Below, piece after piece: positions 33,236 through 45,760 of a stretch of 64,000 nt of DNA. Within the stretch, counting starts at the first letter, position 1, and each line of letters begins with the position of its first letter. The notes under the pieces were generated by a model that made no database searches, was not told the DNA's origin, and was given only the letters and a program-made list of their open reading frames with translations. Origin of the DNA: Mytilus californianus. Taxonomy: Eukaryota; Mollusca; Bivalvia; Mytilida; Mytilidae. The DNA is taken from positions 99,080,140 to 99,144,139 of the forward strand of contig NW_026262712.1 in assembly GCF_021869535.1 (NCBI RefSeq), read 5' to 3'. The translations under genes were made by a program, and so were the position numbers.

Positions 33236-33502
33236 AAAAATCATCTTTTTGACCGATAAACAGACGTCATATATAAACAAATTGCAATTTATAACATTCC
33301 ATCAACATAAGTCAGAACGTACTAATAACGAAGATTTCTTGTTTTGAAACGTTAGGGGTCTTAATATTGTTTTGTGAGGACCCGTACTGACTGTAATAAC
33401 AAATAAACTGAATATAGTTTTCTTGACTGCTGACCCATAAATCTCGTGTCTCTCCTTCTATACACTTTTTATACGAACTTAGATATCCTTTATCTATTTC
33501 AG

Positions 33503-33585
33503 ATGAAGAAGACAACTTAGACGATATACGGGGGAACGGGGGGAAGGGGGGGGGGGGGGTGATCTCAGGTGCTCCGGGAGGTTGA
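33503..33585 (+). CDS. Terminal exon G of split membrane-protein gene
   Basis: It starts after TATCTATTTCAG. The junction Asp is followed by EEDNLDDIRG, continuing the acidic tail, then a Gly run produced by a G14 tract (GNGGKGGGGVISGAPGG) and TGA at 33583. Entry phase is 1, as in all previous exons. The G tract is length-unstable, so the last 16 residues and the stop could differ between alleles or be wrong in the assembly. A poly(A) signal AATAAA follows 70 bp after the stop. The opposite strand is open with a poly-Pro stretch, but it has no compatible splice context. Confidence 0.5.
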
Positions 33586-33655
33586 GCAGATCCTACTCCA
33601 CATGTGGCACCCATCGTATTGCTCATGTAAAGAAATCCATGAATCGAAAATAATT

Positions 33656-33661
33656 AATAAA
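33656..33661 (+). terminator. Candidate poly(A) signal AATAAA
   Basis: The first canonical AATAAA after the stop of exon G, at a plausible distance for a short 3' untranslated region. Confidence 0.4.
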
Positions 33662-34619
33662 TATGAATATACCATTTCCTTAAGTTCTTTGTGTAAAGAA
33701 ATATTTATTTGTATTAAAAAAGGAAAAGAGAGAAAACGGTTTAAATAAACTCATCATTAAAGTGTTACAGAACAAGTATTCATAAATTTTAAAATCGACA
33801 TTTGTATTGTGAAACTTTAAACAGGAGATTGACAATACGGCACTTCTTTACCAATAGTTTTAATGTGACTAGTAAAAAGAAGGCACTGCCAACAGATGTT
33901 CTACAGACCACACATAGATACAGTGTCAGAAATATATTAGAGCTGTCTATATTACAATGATGCCAAAAGTATGCTTGAAGTGACAAATTTGCCAACTGTA
34001 GTAAATAAGTAAATAGATACTTTGACTGAACAGTATCATCTAAAAAGAGATATAAGCTTTTAAAATTTTGATATTATGGTTAAAAATCTCAATTCAAACG
34101 TGTTAAATTATTTGATATTTTGAGGTTTTGGACAATCAACAATAAAAAAACAATCCCTTTTCAACATGAGATTGTGAAACATCGAAGCTAAGATATGATC
34201 TCTTTGGCCATGTAAACAGGGGACCTCAACCTCAACATTTTACGGAAACGAGAGGTTATACACTTTCTGAAAAAGTATAAAAATATCGTCCACCGTCGAA
34301 ATAAATTGGAAAGAGTGTCATCGGGTCATTAAAGATGCTCTTTCGTCCTATTGTTAAAATTGGTGTAAATGGGAAAAATATGGCATTAAGTCACTTGATT
34401 CCTATTTCAATAGGTCTGAATATTGTGGATATTCGCATATGACATTTCAAAAATAATTAAGAAATTAATAAAAGATTTACTAAGTAATACGCCCATTTCT
34501 AGGATTAAAAACTAAATGTAAGTACTCGCAAAGCGTTTTGTGTGTGTACCAGTAGACAGAGCAGCCAACAATATGGTAATGGTATGTCGTAAATACTACA
34601 CGGAAATTATATTCTCATC
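33662..34619. other. Intergenic AT-rich sequence
   Basis: No gene or repeat recognised. Confidence 0.4.
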
Positions 34620-36645
34620 TACATTCAAAGCCGTACGCTCAACAGAGAGTCAAATCGTAAATAATCATGTCCCTACATGTACCACAGCTCCTCTAGAGAC
34701 CTCCTCTAAAATTTGAAAGCCTTTACTATGTTTTGGATTTTAAACTACACAAAAATTCGTTTGAATTTCGTTTCATATAAGCTTCTAGTCTAGTAAGTGT
34801 TCTACGACTAATCTGTCTGTGCTTTTAACTAGTTCCCTTTCTTATTTTTAAAAAAGTTGTTATTATTTTTTGTAATAAAGCATATGAAAATACTTGAATT
34901 AACTATTGTTGCAGGGTCAAAACCTCTTTGGATGTTTTGGATAAATTACGTGCTTTTGGTGGTCCGTTCAATTGGTTTTTGTCGACACGATACACTACAC
35001 TACTACCCAATCTTATCAAATAGAAAAAAAATTATCTAACAAAATAGTCTTTAAAAATCTGGTTATAGATTAATTAACTGCAACTCATATAAGTCCTTCT
35101 TCTGTTATGAAAAAGGGAGATATGATAGATTTACTTACTGGAATTCATATGGGATGATTAAAGCTGTAAATTTTCTCCTTGACAATATCTATGTATGTTT
35201 TGGCAGTTAAGTTAATCGACCAGGTTGTAGATATTCATATGGGCACCAAATGCACCCCTTCAATAGAAGACGTGTTCCTGTATTGTTATGAATCACAATG
35301 TAAGGCCACACTCAGTAAGGATCCGTCTCAATTACATTTAATTGATAAAGTTAAAAACACTTACCGTTAACTTGATGATATTTTTTCTTTAGATAATCAA
35401 GAATTTTCCAATGTTATTGCGGATATTTACCAAACGGAACTTCCTTTAAATAAAACTAATACAGACAGCAATAAATGTCTTTTTCTAGATTTTGATATTT
35501 TTGTTTCAAACGGGAAACTCTATACTTAAATTTACGACAAAAGAAACGATTTTTCATTCTCGATTGTTAATTTGCCATTTTTGGACGGTGATGTTCCTTT
35601 TGTCTCTTCTTACGGTGTGTATATTTCACAATTTGTCCACTTTGCTCGTGTCTGTAGTGGCTATTAAGATTTCAATGATCGTAAATTATGTATAACTGGT
35701 AAATTATAAAGTCGGGGATTTCGTTTCCACAAATTAATTAAAACTTTTACCAAATTCTTACATAGATACAAAGATTTGGTTAGAGAGTTTGGCTGTTCCT
35801 GTAAAGTTCTTATTACATACGGGATATCACATCCTAAATTTTACGGTGATGTTGCATATAAAACCCTTATAATTAAACATAATCCATGTAAACTAATTAA
35901 TCCTTTGAATAAACTTATTTTTAAAGTTTATTCAATTTAACAAAGTAGTAAAATCTTTAAATATTGTTTTTATCGGAACTTACATTGATTTTGTTTTCGA
36001 AAAATCAAAACACAACTAAATATATATTGCTATATATGTATAGTTATGACAAATCATTACCCTATTTTTAGTAATAGATGGCATTGCACAAGGTCATGCG
36101 TTTCACAGACTATTTATAACGTCTTTACACTTAATCCGTTAAATGTGTACTGATAGATACTTTAGTCTTGGAGAACATGATTTATTTATATAGTTGTATT
36201 TGGCTTTTAACTAATTTTCAGTACCTGTGAGTACTCTTTTTTTGGTGCTTTGTGTCTATTAGTTTTATGTTAGTTTCGTTTTTTTTATCCTCGTACCGAT
36301 CTTTTGAGTTTAGCCAGTGCAACTGATTTTTACAGTTTGATCTTATGTTGTCCTATTACACCACTGTCCAATGCAAAAAAAAAAAAAGGGGGGGGGGGGG
36401 GGGGGTGGGGGTTGAGCGCTCACAAACATGTTTAACCCTGCAACATTCTGTATGTGCCTGTCCCTAGTCAAGAGCCTGTAGTACAGTGGCTATCGTTTAT
36501 TCATGTCTTATATTTGTTTTTCGTTAACTGTTGAAGGCTGTACGGTGTCCTATACAATATTGCTTACAACCACTCCATTCTAACTCTAGTGTATAGTTGT
36601 TTCATTGGCAATCATACCACATCTCCTCATTTTTATAAAATCGAT
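34620..36645 (+). mobile_element. Penelope-like retroelement copy 2, multiply broken
   Basis: Collinear with copy 1 from the AACAGAGAGTCAAATC region (34640) to the tail end CATTGGCAATCATACCACAT (36605-36625), but without the nested satellite. This provides the empty site for it (GTTATTATTTTTTGTAATAA at 34858). The 3' tail carries an A13/G18 tract at 36377-36410 where other copies have a short purine stretch. It is 5'-truncated relative to a full element. Confidence 0.8.
34720..36018 (+). pseudogene. Reverse transcriptase remnant, Penelope-like copy 2
   Basis: Recognisable in order: FCNKAYEN at the unbroken site, the MGTKCTPSIEDVFLYCYESQ region (about 35238-35300), a catalytic LDD preceded by a stop where copy 1 has Tyr (35370), a T6 run that keeps frame after it, then DFDIFVSNGKL, YGVYISQF and the HRYKDLVREFGC region. 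Stops at several places (such as TAA in 35527 and 35707) and frameshifts mean it is dead. It is markedly more decayed than copy 1, so older or longer unselected. Confidence 0.75.
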
Positions 36646-37054
36646 ACTCCTAAATATTTCCCACTTTTTGGTGAAAATGTTTGTATTTTTTGCAGTCGAA
36701 TGCTTTTACAAAGTTAAATCAGACATTTAATTTTTAACTACGTGTTTAAAGATACAATTTAAGTTTCAATATATCAAAATTGCTTAAAAACATTAAGAAA
36801 GGATATTAATTCATGTATTTACAATGTACGAAGATTTTATTCCTAAAAAAGAAAAACACTAAACACAATACATAAAAAATAAAAAAAGTTTGGCTAGAAA
36901 AGGTTGTACAGAATCATTAAGAGAGTACAAATGCGTAGAGTAAAGTCCGTACAAAAACTGATTTCGAGTTACTCTGAAACACGTGATACTTTCTGTTTAC
37001 AGATTAAAGAGAAAACTTCCGAAAACTATTGACTTACATGTAGTTAGATATATT
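36646..37054. other. AT-rich spacer, nothing recognised
   Basis: It separates the retroelement from the large repeat cluster. Confidence 0.4.
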
Positions 37055-37190
37055 TAGGTCTTTCCACTATTCTGTGGAAAGACCTATTGTATTTGTTCTG
37101 ATTATTATTAGGTCTTTCCACTTTTCCGAGGAAAGACCTTTTGCTTTTGTTTTGATTATTAGGTCTTTCCACTTTTCCGTGGAAAGATCT
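37055..37190 (+). repeat. Triple hairpin head at left edge of the cluster
   Basis: Three tandem copies of the AGGTCTTTCCAC...GTGGAAAGA(C/T)CT palindrome (37055, 37110 and 37161), each followed by a TTTGTT(C/T)TGATTATT phrase. The two later copies have loop changes (TTTTCC), and the middle copy has a GAG mismatch in the stem. Confidence 0.9.
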
Positions 37191-37621
37191 TTTACTTTTG
37201 TTCTGATTATTTTTTTTTTTCTTCCGCCTTATTTTTTTCTTCCGCTGTATTGTTGTTTTCAAATATGTCGCTTAGATTTTTGGTTTATGATATCGAACAG
37301 TTAATACGCTTTTGAAACTGACACCGCTTAACAAAGTACTTTATTTTGTAAGAGTTATCTCCCTGAACACTGTTTTCCTTGTGCGCACTACTCCTTCGCA
37401 GCCGTAAAAGATTACGACAAATTTATTTTACCAAATTGCTCGCTATATCTTCAGGATGTTGAGTTTGCTTTACACCGAAGCATTCCGGAGATACCATATG
37501 AGAGTTATTTCCCCTTATGCATTTGATATAAGTGATTTGCATTTGTAACTGGTAAATCATAAGTGATAGAGACAAAATGTCTTCGGATTTGAGGTCATTG
37601 GTCCAAAAAAAGAAAAGAAAA

Positions 37622-37676
37622 TAAGGTCAAGGTCAAAGGTCAAGGTCAAAGGTCAAGGTCAAAGGTCAAGGTCAAA
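37622..37676 (+). repeat. Eight AGGTCA half-sites in tandem
   Basis: AGGTCA repeats alternate with zero- and one-base gaps, producing both TCAAGGTCA (extended monomer site of the SF-1/ERR/FTZ-F1 type) and AGGTCAAAGGTCA (DR1 type). Shorter versions occur at the same place in other units (39933, 42771, 43915, 51277, 52532, 53606). Whether any nuclear receptor binds is unknown. Confidence 0.85.
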
Positions 37677-40662
37677 TTCTAAATTTTTATCTTGGCTTAT
37701 TCTCACTTCTTTTCATAAACCATACAAAATATCGACAACATATTTTTATTAAATTGTCATTTACGACATGTCGTAACTCCTGAATTTTAGTTCAAAGGGT
37801 ACGTATGCATTAAATGGGAGTTTTCGCCCCTCATATATTTAGAACTATGTGTATAGTAATATAACTCATTAACCATACACATTAAAGACTTAGGGTCTTT
37901 TGATTTAGTGTCCTTGGTTTATGACCTCGATATTGGGGTCAAGGTCATAGGGAAACTTGACCCTCTAGATTTTGACCTTTGCTTTAAATTCATATTTATA
38001 CACCATAAAGCCATAGGACTATATGCATTAGGTTACAAGCCATATGATTTTGAAAAAGCAAACCGAAAGTGACTTTGTGTAAACCGGAAGTGGCTATTTT
38101 TTGAATTTATTTCATGTAAAAGTATATAGAACAATATATTTTTGAAAACAATGTCAAATAAACTTTCAAACAATACCAAAAGTCACATTTTCAGACCGGA
38201 AGTAACAAATTACCTCCCCTATTTCAATCAAAATTATATAAAAACGATGTTTTTTGGGAAACAGCAAACAATGAGCTATTAATTGACACAATGAAAATGA
38301 CATTTTGAATGGAATTTTAATATTTTCATATCAAAATAAATCGTTAGAAGTGGAAAGACCTTCAATTGTTCTCTGAACAATTGGTTTTTAAATTTTTTTT
38401 TCTTCCGCCTCATTTTTGTTCTTGCGCAGTATTGTTGTTTTGCAAGATGTTGCTTAGATATTTGGTATATGATATCGAACAGTTTATACGCTTTTAAAAC
38501 TGACACCGTTTAACCGAAGACTTTACGTTGTAAGAGTTATCTCCCCAAACACTGTTTTTCTTGTGTCCACTACTCCTTCGCAACCGTAAAAGATTACGAC
38601 AAATTTATTTTACCAAATTGCTCGTTATATCTTCGGGATGTTGAGTTTTATTTTCACCGAAGCGTTCCGGAGACTCCATATGAGAGATATTTCCCCTTAT
38701 GCATTTGATATAACTGATATGCATTTCTAACTGGTAAACCATAAGTGATAGAGACCTAGGTTCTTTTGATTTGAGGTCCTTGGTCCAAAAAAAAAGAAAA
38801 TTAGGTCAAGGTCACATTTTAAATTTTCATTTTGGCTCATTTTCACTTCTTTTCAAAAACAGTATAAGATAACGACAACATATTATTACTAAATTGTTAG
38901 TTGCGACATGTCGTAACACATACATTTTAGTTGAAAGTGTACGTAGACATAAAGTGGCAGTTTTCTCCTATGTTATATGTAAAATTATGTGTATGGTGAT
39001 ATAATTCCGTTAACCATATCTAATAAAGACCTTAGGTATGTTGATATTAGGTCTAATATGTGACCTTGAAATCGAGGCCAAGGTCAAAGTTGAATTTGAT
39101 GTTTGATTTTGACCTTTGCCTTAAATTTATATTTATACATGCTAAAGCCATAGGACTTTTTGAATTAAGTTGCAAGCCATATGACCTTGAAAAATCCAAC
39201 CGAAAATGACCTTGTGTAAACCGGAATTAGCTATTTTTTGTATTTATTTAATGTAAAAGTATATAGAACCATATATTTTTGGAATCAGTGTGAAGTAAAC
39301 TATAAAAAAATACCGGAAGAGACATTTTTCAAACCGGAAGTAACAAATTATATCCCTTATGTCAAACAAAAGTGTATAAAAACCATATATTTTTGAAATC
39401 AGCATACAATAAGCTATCATTTGACCCTGGAAATGGTATTTTAAACTGGATTTTGATATTTTCGTATCTAAATATATCGTTTCGGGTGGAAAAACCTTCA
39501 ATTGTTCTCTGAACAATTGGTTTTTATTTATTTATTTTTTTTTTTCTTCCGCCTAAATTTTTTCATGCGCTGTATTGTTATTTCAAAAGATGTCGCTTAG
39601 ATATTTTGCATATGATATCGAACAGTTTATACGCTTTTTAAACTGACACCGCTTAACTGAACACTTTCCCATGTAAGAGTTATCTCCCCGAACACTGTTT
39701 TTCTTGTGCGTACTACTCCTTCGCAACCGGAAAAGATTACGACAAATTAATTTTACCAAATTACTCGTTACATCCTCAGGTTGTTAAGAATAATTTTGAA
39801 CATTCCATATGAGAGTTATTTCCCCTTATGTATTTGACATAAAAGAAATGTAATAGAAACTCATAAATCTTTAGTGATAGAGACCTAGGGTCTTCTGATT
39901 TGAGGTTCAGGGATCATCAAAAAGAAAATAAGGTCAAGGTCAAAGGTCAAGGTCATGTTAATTTTTTTTGCTTTTGCTTGTGCATGCTACTCCTAAGAAA
40001 CTGTAAAAGATATCGATAAAAGATTTTCACTTAATTGTTAGTTGTGATCTGTCGCAATAGAAAATTTGTATTCGAGGCGAAGCGGTAACACTCACTGGGA
40101 GTTTTCTCCCCTTAAATGATAAAAGTAAGATATATTGTAATATAACTTATTATCAATACATAGAAGAGACCTAAAGTCTTTTGATATGAGGTCCTTGCTT
40201 GATGATCTTGAAATTGAGGTCAAAGTCATTGGTTGATTTAACGTTCTAGATTTTGACCTTTGCTTTAACTTCATTTGTATACATGATAAAGCCATGGAAC
40301 TTTGTGCATTAGGCTGCAAGACATATAACCTTGAAAAAGCCAACCATGTGTAAAGCGGAAGTAGCTATTTTTTGTACTTTTTTAATGTAAAAGTAGAAAG
40401 AACCATACATTTTTGGAATCAATGTCAAGTTAACTATCAAATAAAACCGAAAATGACATTTTTCAAACCGGAAGTAACAAATTATTTCCCTTATTTCAAA
40501 AAAAATGTATAGAAACCATATATTTTTGGAATCAGCGTACAAATAAGCTATCATTTGACACAAGAAATGACATCTAAATCCAGATTTTTATATTTTCATA
40601 TCAAAATATATCGTTTCAAGTGGAAAGACCTTCAATTGTTCTCTATACAATTGGTTTTTAAT

Positions 40663-42290
40663 AAGGTCTTTCCACTTTTCTGTGGAAAGACCTACTGTAT
40701 TTGTTCTGATTATTATTTCTTTTTTCTTCCGCCAAATTTTGTTCTCGCGTAAAATTTTTGTTTCGCAATATGTCTCTAAGATATTTCTTATATAGTATCA
40801 TACAGTTTATGCGCTTTTTATTTTCACACATTCTAAGCCGAACAATTTTCTTTGTAAGAGTTATCTCCCTATTCACTGTTAATCAAGTGTGTGCATCTCC
40901 TTCGAAACAAAATAAGATATCGACAAAGTTCTTTTTCTAAATTGTTCGTTACATCCTCAGGAATTTTTGGCTAATTTGGATCGATGCGATCCAATGAGAT
41001 CTTATAGGAGTTATCTACATTTACCAAATAAATTTATAGTTATGTTTTTGTAACACATGAACCGTAAGCCGTACAAAAAGAAATTGACCAAAATGTTAGT
41101 CGCGACATGATATAATTGGAAATTTTTTGTCGAAATGGTACGCGTCATTGATTTAGGGGTTCCATGCCACTGAAACGGCTATCATGATGTATACATGCAT
41201 CTTATCTTTATTTATCATCCTCGACCCCCACCCCTTTTTGATTTTTTTTTTGGAGGAATCCCATTTCGCCTTGAAGTTCAGTCCCGAATATTTTACTGTA
41301 AAAATGCAATCCCTCTTCTGTACAAACTTCTGAAATAGAAATCCATCCCTGCAAAAATCTGCTCCAATTCATGTATTTTCTGAAACAAATCGATAAACGT
41401 TTTGTTAAAATACTATAACAACAGCATTATTAGACAATAGTTGCCTTATAAAATGAATGAAGAAAATATATTCCGTTAGACACGTGCGGTCTGCTTGATT
41501 GATAAATCAAAATCAATGACGTAGTTATGGCCCCAAAGTACGTAAATATTACTGAAATCCTACAATCAAATTTCTAAACATGCATTAAAATACAAATCTG
41601 TGCTCCCGTAAACATGTGTACGTAAAATGCATGCATGATCCGACATCAATGACCTGTAAATAATAAAACCAATGTCCGATCAATACACATGTGCTGTGTA
41701 CAACGGTCTCTCCAGACATATATATTTGAGTGTCACGTGACTTCACAAACATCACCGCGTGCGCGGACCTTAAATTAGAATAAAACATTCCATATCCAAA
41801 TATAGAAAGAGAAACTTCCGAGACAAAATGTTACTCAGTTTTTTCCTACAAGTTCAAATAAAATGCACACACAACACATAAAAGAAACCATTAAGTCCGA
41901 GTTCCAGTAGAAAATAGAGATATTAAGAAAAAAGAAGATGTAAGGATTTTAATTCATTAGGAAATCCTATGGCTGTCCGTTTGGGAGTGCGGGATGTCTA
42001 AGTACGCAGCCACGTCGTCGGTCAGAATATGGATGTTATGTCCGAGGCCTCGCATAAAGAGTGCCACGCAAACTTTCAATGAATTAATCAATCAATCACC
42101 CAACCAACCAACCAACCAACTAACTAACCAATCAATCAATCAACCAACAAATCAAACAACCCACCAACTTATTAATCAATCTGTTTAATACGGGGTCCAA
42201 GATTGCATTTGATTTTTTTCGTTTGTTTCAAGAGACCCTATCCAATGTGTTTAACTAGTATATCAGTTTTTAAAACAATTGATTTATATT
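40663..42290 (+). repeat. Cassette A: head, diverged body and TCAA-type microsatellite
   Basis: Shares with cassettes B and C a long non-core segment: TTTACTGTAAAAATGCAATC, CTCCAATTCATGTATTTTCT, GCATGCATGATCCGACATCA, TGTCACGTGACTTCACAAA and GATGTCTAAGTACGCAGCCA, ending in an (AATC/AACC)n run at 42083-42185. It lacks the B insertion and so gives the empty site for it. Confidence 0.85.
42083..42185. repeat. (AATC/AACC)n microsatellite
   Basis: Imperfect tetranucleotide run with AACC and AATC variants. Confidence 0.95.
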
Positions 42291-45200
42291 TAGGTCTTTC
42301 CACTTTTCTGTGGAAAGACCTATTTGTTTTCTTCTGGTTATTATTATTCTTTTTTTCTTCTTCCGCCACTTTTATTTATAGCGTATACATTTTCTTTCGC
42401 AAGATGTCGCTTAGATGTTTTGTATATGGTATCGAACAGTTTATGCGCCTTTGAAATTGACCCTGCTTAACCGAATACTTTTCTTTGTAGGAGTTATCTC
42501 CCCCAACACTGTTTTCCCTGTGGGTGCATTTCCTCCGTAACCGTAAAAGAAAGCGACAAATTTATTTTACCAAATTGCTCGTTATATCCTCAGGATGTTT
42601 TGTCCAATTTTGACCGAAGCGATACGGAAACTCCATATGATAGGTATTTCCCCTTCTGTATTTGACATAAGGGATATCTAAATGTACAGCATGAATGGTA
42701 AGTGATAGAGACCTAAGGTATATTGATTTGAGTTCCTTGGTTCATTTAAATGAAATGGAGGCCAAGTCAAAGGTCAAGGTCATATTCTAAATTATGACTT
42801 TTCCTTGTTATTTGATCTCCTCTGTCACTTTTAAAGATATTTAAAAGAACTAGTGCAAAATGTTTGCCTAATTGTGATTAAGATATGGTACATTTGGTCT
42901 GAAACAATCCAATGACATCTTAAAGGAGTTACTGTCCCTGAAATGATTCATTGTAAGGTTAATTGATTATTACTCCAACTTGGTACATGATAAAGCCATT
43001 GGGTCTTTTACAAACTGTTGGTTGACATGTGACCTTGAAAAAAGTCAACCGGAAGTGACCTTGAGTGAACCGGAAGAAGTATTTATTGCCCTTATTTCAT
43101 GGAAAAGTACCTAGAAACCATATATTTTTGAATGATCATACATTAACCTATCACTTGAGTCCGGAAGTGACATTTTATAAACCGGAAGTAGCATATTATC
43201 TTCCTTATTACAGGCATAAGTATAAACAAACTATATACTTTTGGAATCAGTGTGAATAAAGATATCATATGAGAACGGAAGTGACATTTTCTAAACCGGA
43301 AGTTGACAATTATCTCCCTTATTTCAGGCAAAAGTATGTAGAAACCACATATTTATTGAATCAGTATGAAGAAACCTATACTTTGACGCTATTAATAACT
43401 TTGAGTAAACCAGAAGTAACTTCCTATCAATTATTTAGAAAATTGTTATGGAAAGGCCTTCAATTGTTCTTTGAACAATTGTTTTCTTAATTTTCATTAT
43501 TATTATTATTTTTTTCCTTCCGCCAAATTTTGTTCTTGTGATAAATTTTTGTTTCGCAATATGTCGCTTAGATATTTCTCATATTGTATCGTATAGTTTA
43601 TGCGGTTTTAAATTTCACCCTGCTAAGCCAAATAATTTTCTTTGTAAGAGTTATCTCCCTATTCACTGTTTATCTTGTGTGTGCATCTCAATCGTAACAA
43701 AAAGAGATATCGACAAAATTCTTTTTCTAAATTGTTCGTTACATCCTCAGAAATTTTTTGGCTAGTTGGATCGAAGCGATTCGATGAAATTTTATTGGAT
43801 CTACTTTTACCAAATAAATTTGTCGGTATGTTTTTTTAACTCATAAACCGTTAAACGCATAACCCTGGAATATTTTTATTTGAGACTCCGAGGACCTTAC
43901 TTAGAAAATGAGGTCAAGGTCAAAGGTCAAAGGTCAAGGTCAAGTTCTCAATTTTGACTTTACCTTGTTTTTCCATTTTCATCGACACTTTTAAAGATAT
44001 ATATAAAAGAACAAATGCAAAATGTTTGCTTTACTGTAATGAAGATATGTATTATTTGGTTTGAAACAATCTACTGGCATCTTATAGGAGTTAGAGCCCC
44101 TGAAATGACTTAATATAAGATTTATTGATTATTACTTCAACTTGGTTCATTATAAAGCCATATGACTTTTACGATAGGTTCGGTGACATATGACCTTGAA
44201 AAATGTCAAGCGGAAGTGACCTTGAAAAACCGGAAGTAGCCATTTTTGCACTTTTTTCATGGCAAAATACTCGGAATCTTTATATTTTGTAATATAAATA
44301 CATAAACTTATCACTAAAGACCAGAAGTGACTTTCGATAAACCGGAAGTGGCCAATCATCTCCTGTTTTACATGCAAAAGTATATAGAAACTATATTTTT
44401 TTGGGATCAGTGTGAAAGAAGCATCATATGAGACCGGAAGTGACATTTACTTCACCGGAAGTAGCACATTATCTCCCTTATTTCACTCAAAAGTACATTT
44501 AGTCTTAAACAATCCATTGACATCTTCTAGGAGTTATTGCCCCTGAAATGTTATAATTTAAGGTTGATTATTTCTTCAACATGGTTCATAATAAAGCCAT
44601 TGGGTCTTTTGCAAAATGTTGAGAGATATATGACCTTAAAAAATGTCAACCGGAAGTGACCTTGAGATAACCGGAAGTAGCAATTTTGTGCACTTTTTTC
44701 ATAACAAAGTTCTTAGAAACCTTATATTTTTTTAATAGATATATATAAACTTTCATTTGAGACCGGAAGTGACATTCGATCAACCGGAAGTGGTTAATTA
44801 TCTCCTTTATTACAGGCAAAAGTATCTAGAAACCGTATATTTTTGGAATCAGTGTAAATACAGCTATCATATGAGACGAGAAGTGACTTTTTTAAAACCG
44901 GAAGTTGGTAATTATCTCCCTTATTTTAGGCAAAGTAAATAGAAACCATATATTTTTGGAATCAGTGTGAAGAAACATATGAATGGACGCCAATAGTAAC
45001 TTTCAGAAAACCGGAAGTAGCTTCTTATCAATTATTTAGAAAATTGAGATGGAAAGACCTTCAATTGTTCTCTAAACAATTGGATTTTAATTATTTTAAT
45101 TTTCTTCCGCCTAATTTTTTTCATGCGCTGTATTGTTATTTCAAAAGATATCGTTTAGATATATGCATATGATGTCGAAAAATTTTATACGCTTTTTTAA

Positions 45201-45365
45201 CTGACACCGCTTAACCTAATACTTTATTTTGTAAGAGTTATCTCCCCGAACACTGTTTTCCTTGCGCACACTATTCCTTCGCAACCGTAAAAGATTCTGA
45301 CAAATTTATTTTTCCAAATAGCTCGTTATATCCTCAGGATGTTTTGAACAATTTTGACCGAAGCT

Positions 45366-45760
45366 TAAAGAGATTTTGAACAGATATATCATGTTAAGGA
45401 GGGGTATTTGCGAAAAATACCAGTCGAGAGAATGTTAAATTTCGCGAGCCGTAAGGCGAGGGAAATTCATTCTCAAGACTAGTATTTTCGCAAATACCCC
45501 TCAAGAACATGCTATATCTGTTTAATTACACCGAATGTTAATGTTCAAAAACGCATTGATGATTGTGACGTTACAAGCGTCCAGTCGGATAGAGTATTTT
45601 TTGGCAAATACCATGGCAGAGAGGGTAAAAAAGGCATATCCTTTTTGCATATACCCCGGCGGCGTTAAAAAATGAACGATATTCATTTGATAACAGTAAA
45701 TTGGTGAATAATACACTGGCTATCAACCAATCAAAACCCAGGATTCTTACATAAGGTGTA
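45366..45760. mobile_element. About 395-bp fold-back insertion inside a repeat unit
   Basis: Other units read straight from GACCGAAGC into the ATATGAGAGTTATTT region; here 395 bp intervene. Positions 45381-45520 form a long hairpin: CAGATATATCATGTTAAGG...AGGGGTATTTGCG on the left is complementary to CGCAAATACCCCTC...GCTATATCTG on the right, with arms of about 65 bp and a short GCGAGCCGTAAGGCGAGGG turn. No coding capacity. The target duplication is unclear. Confidence 0.75.

Noticed and set aside
33312-33626. Minus-strand 104-codon frame with poly-Pro
   Set aside because: The prolines come from the G14 tract, and the plus strand carries a better supported terminal exon.
36377-36410. A13/G18 tract as a retroposed poly(A) tail
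   Set aside because: It lies inside the retroelement tail, with family sequence continuing on both sides; it is a local expansion or assembly artefact.
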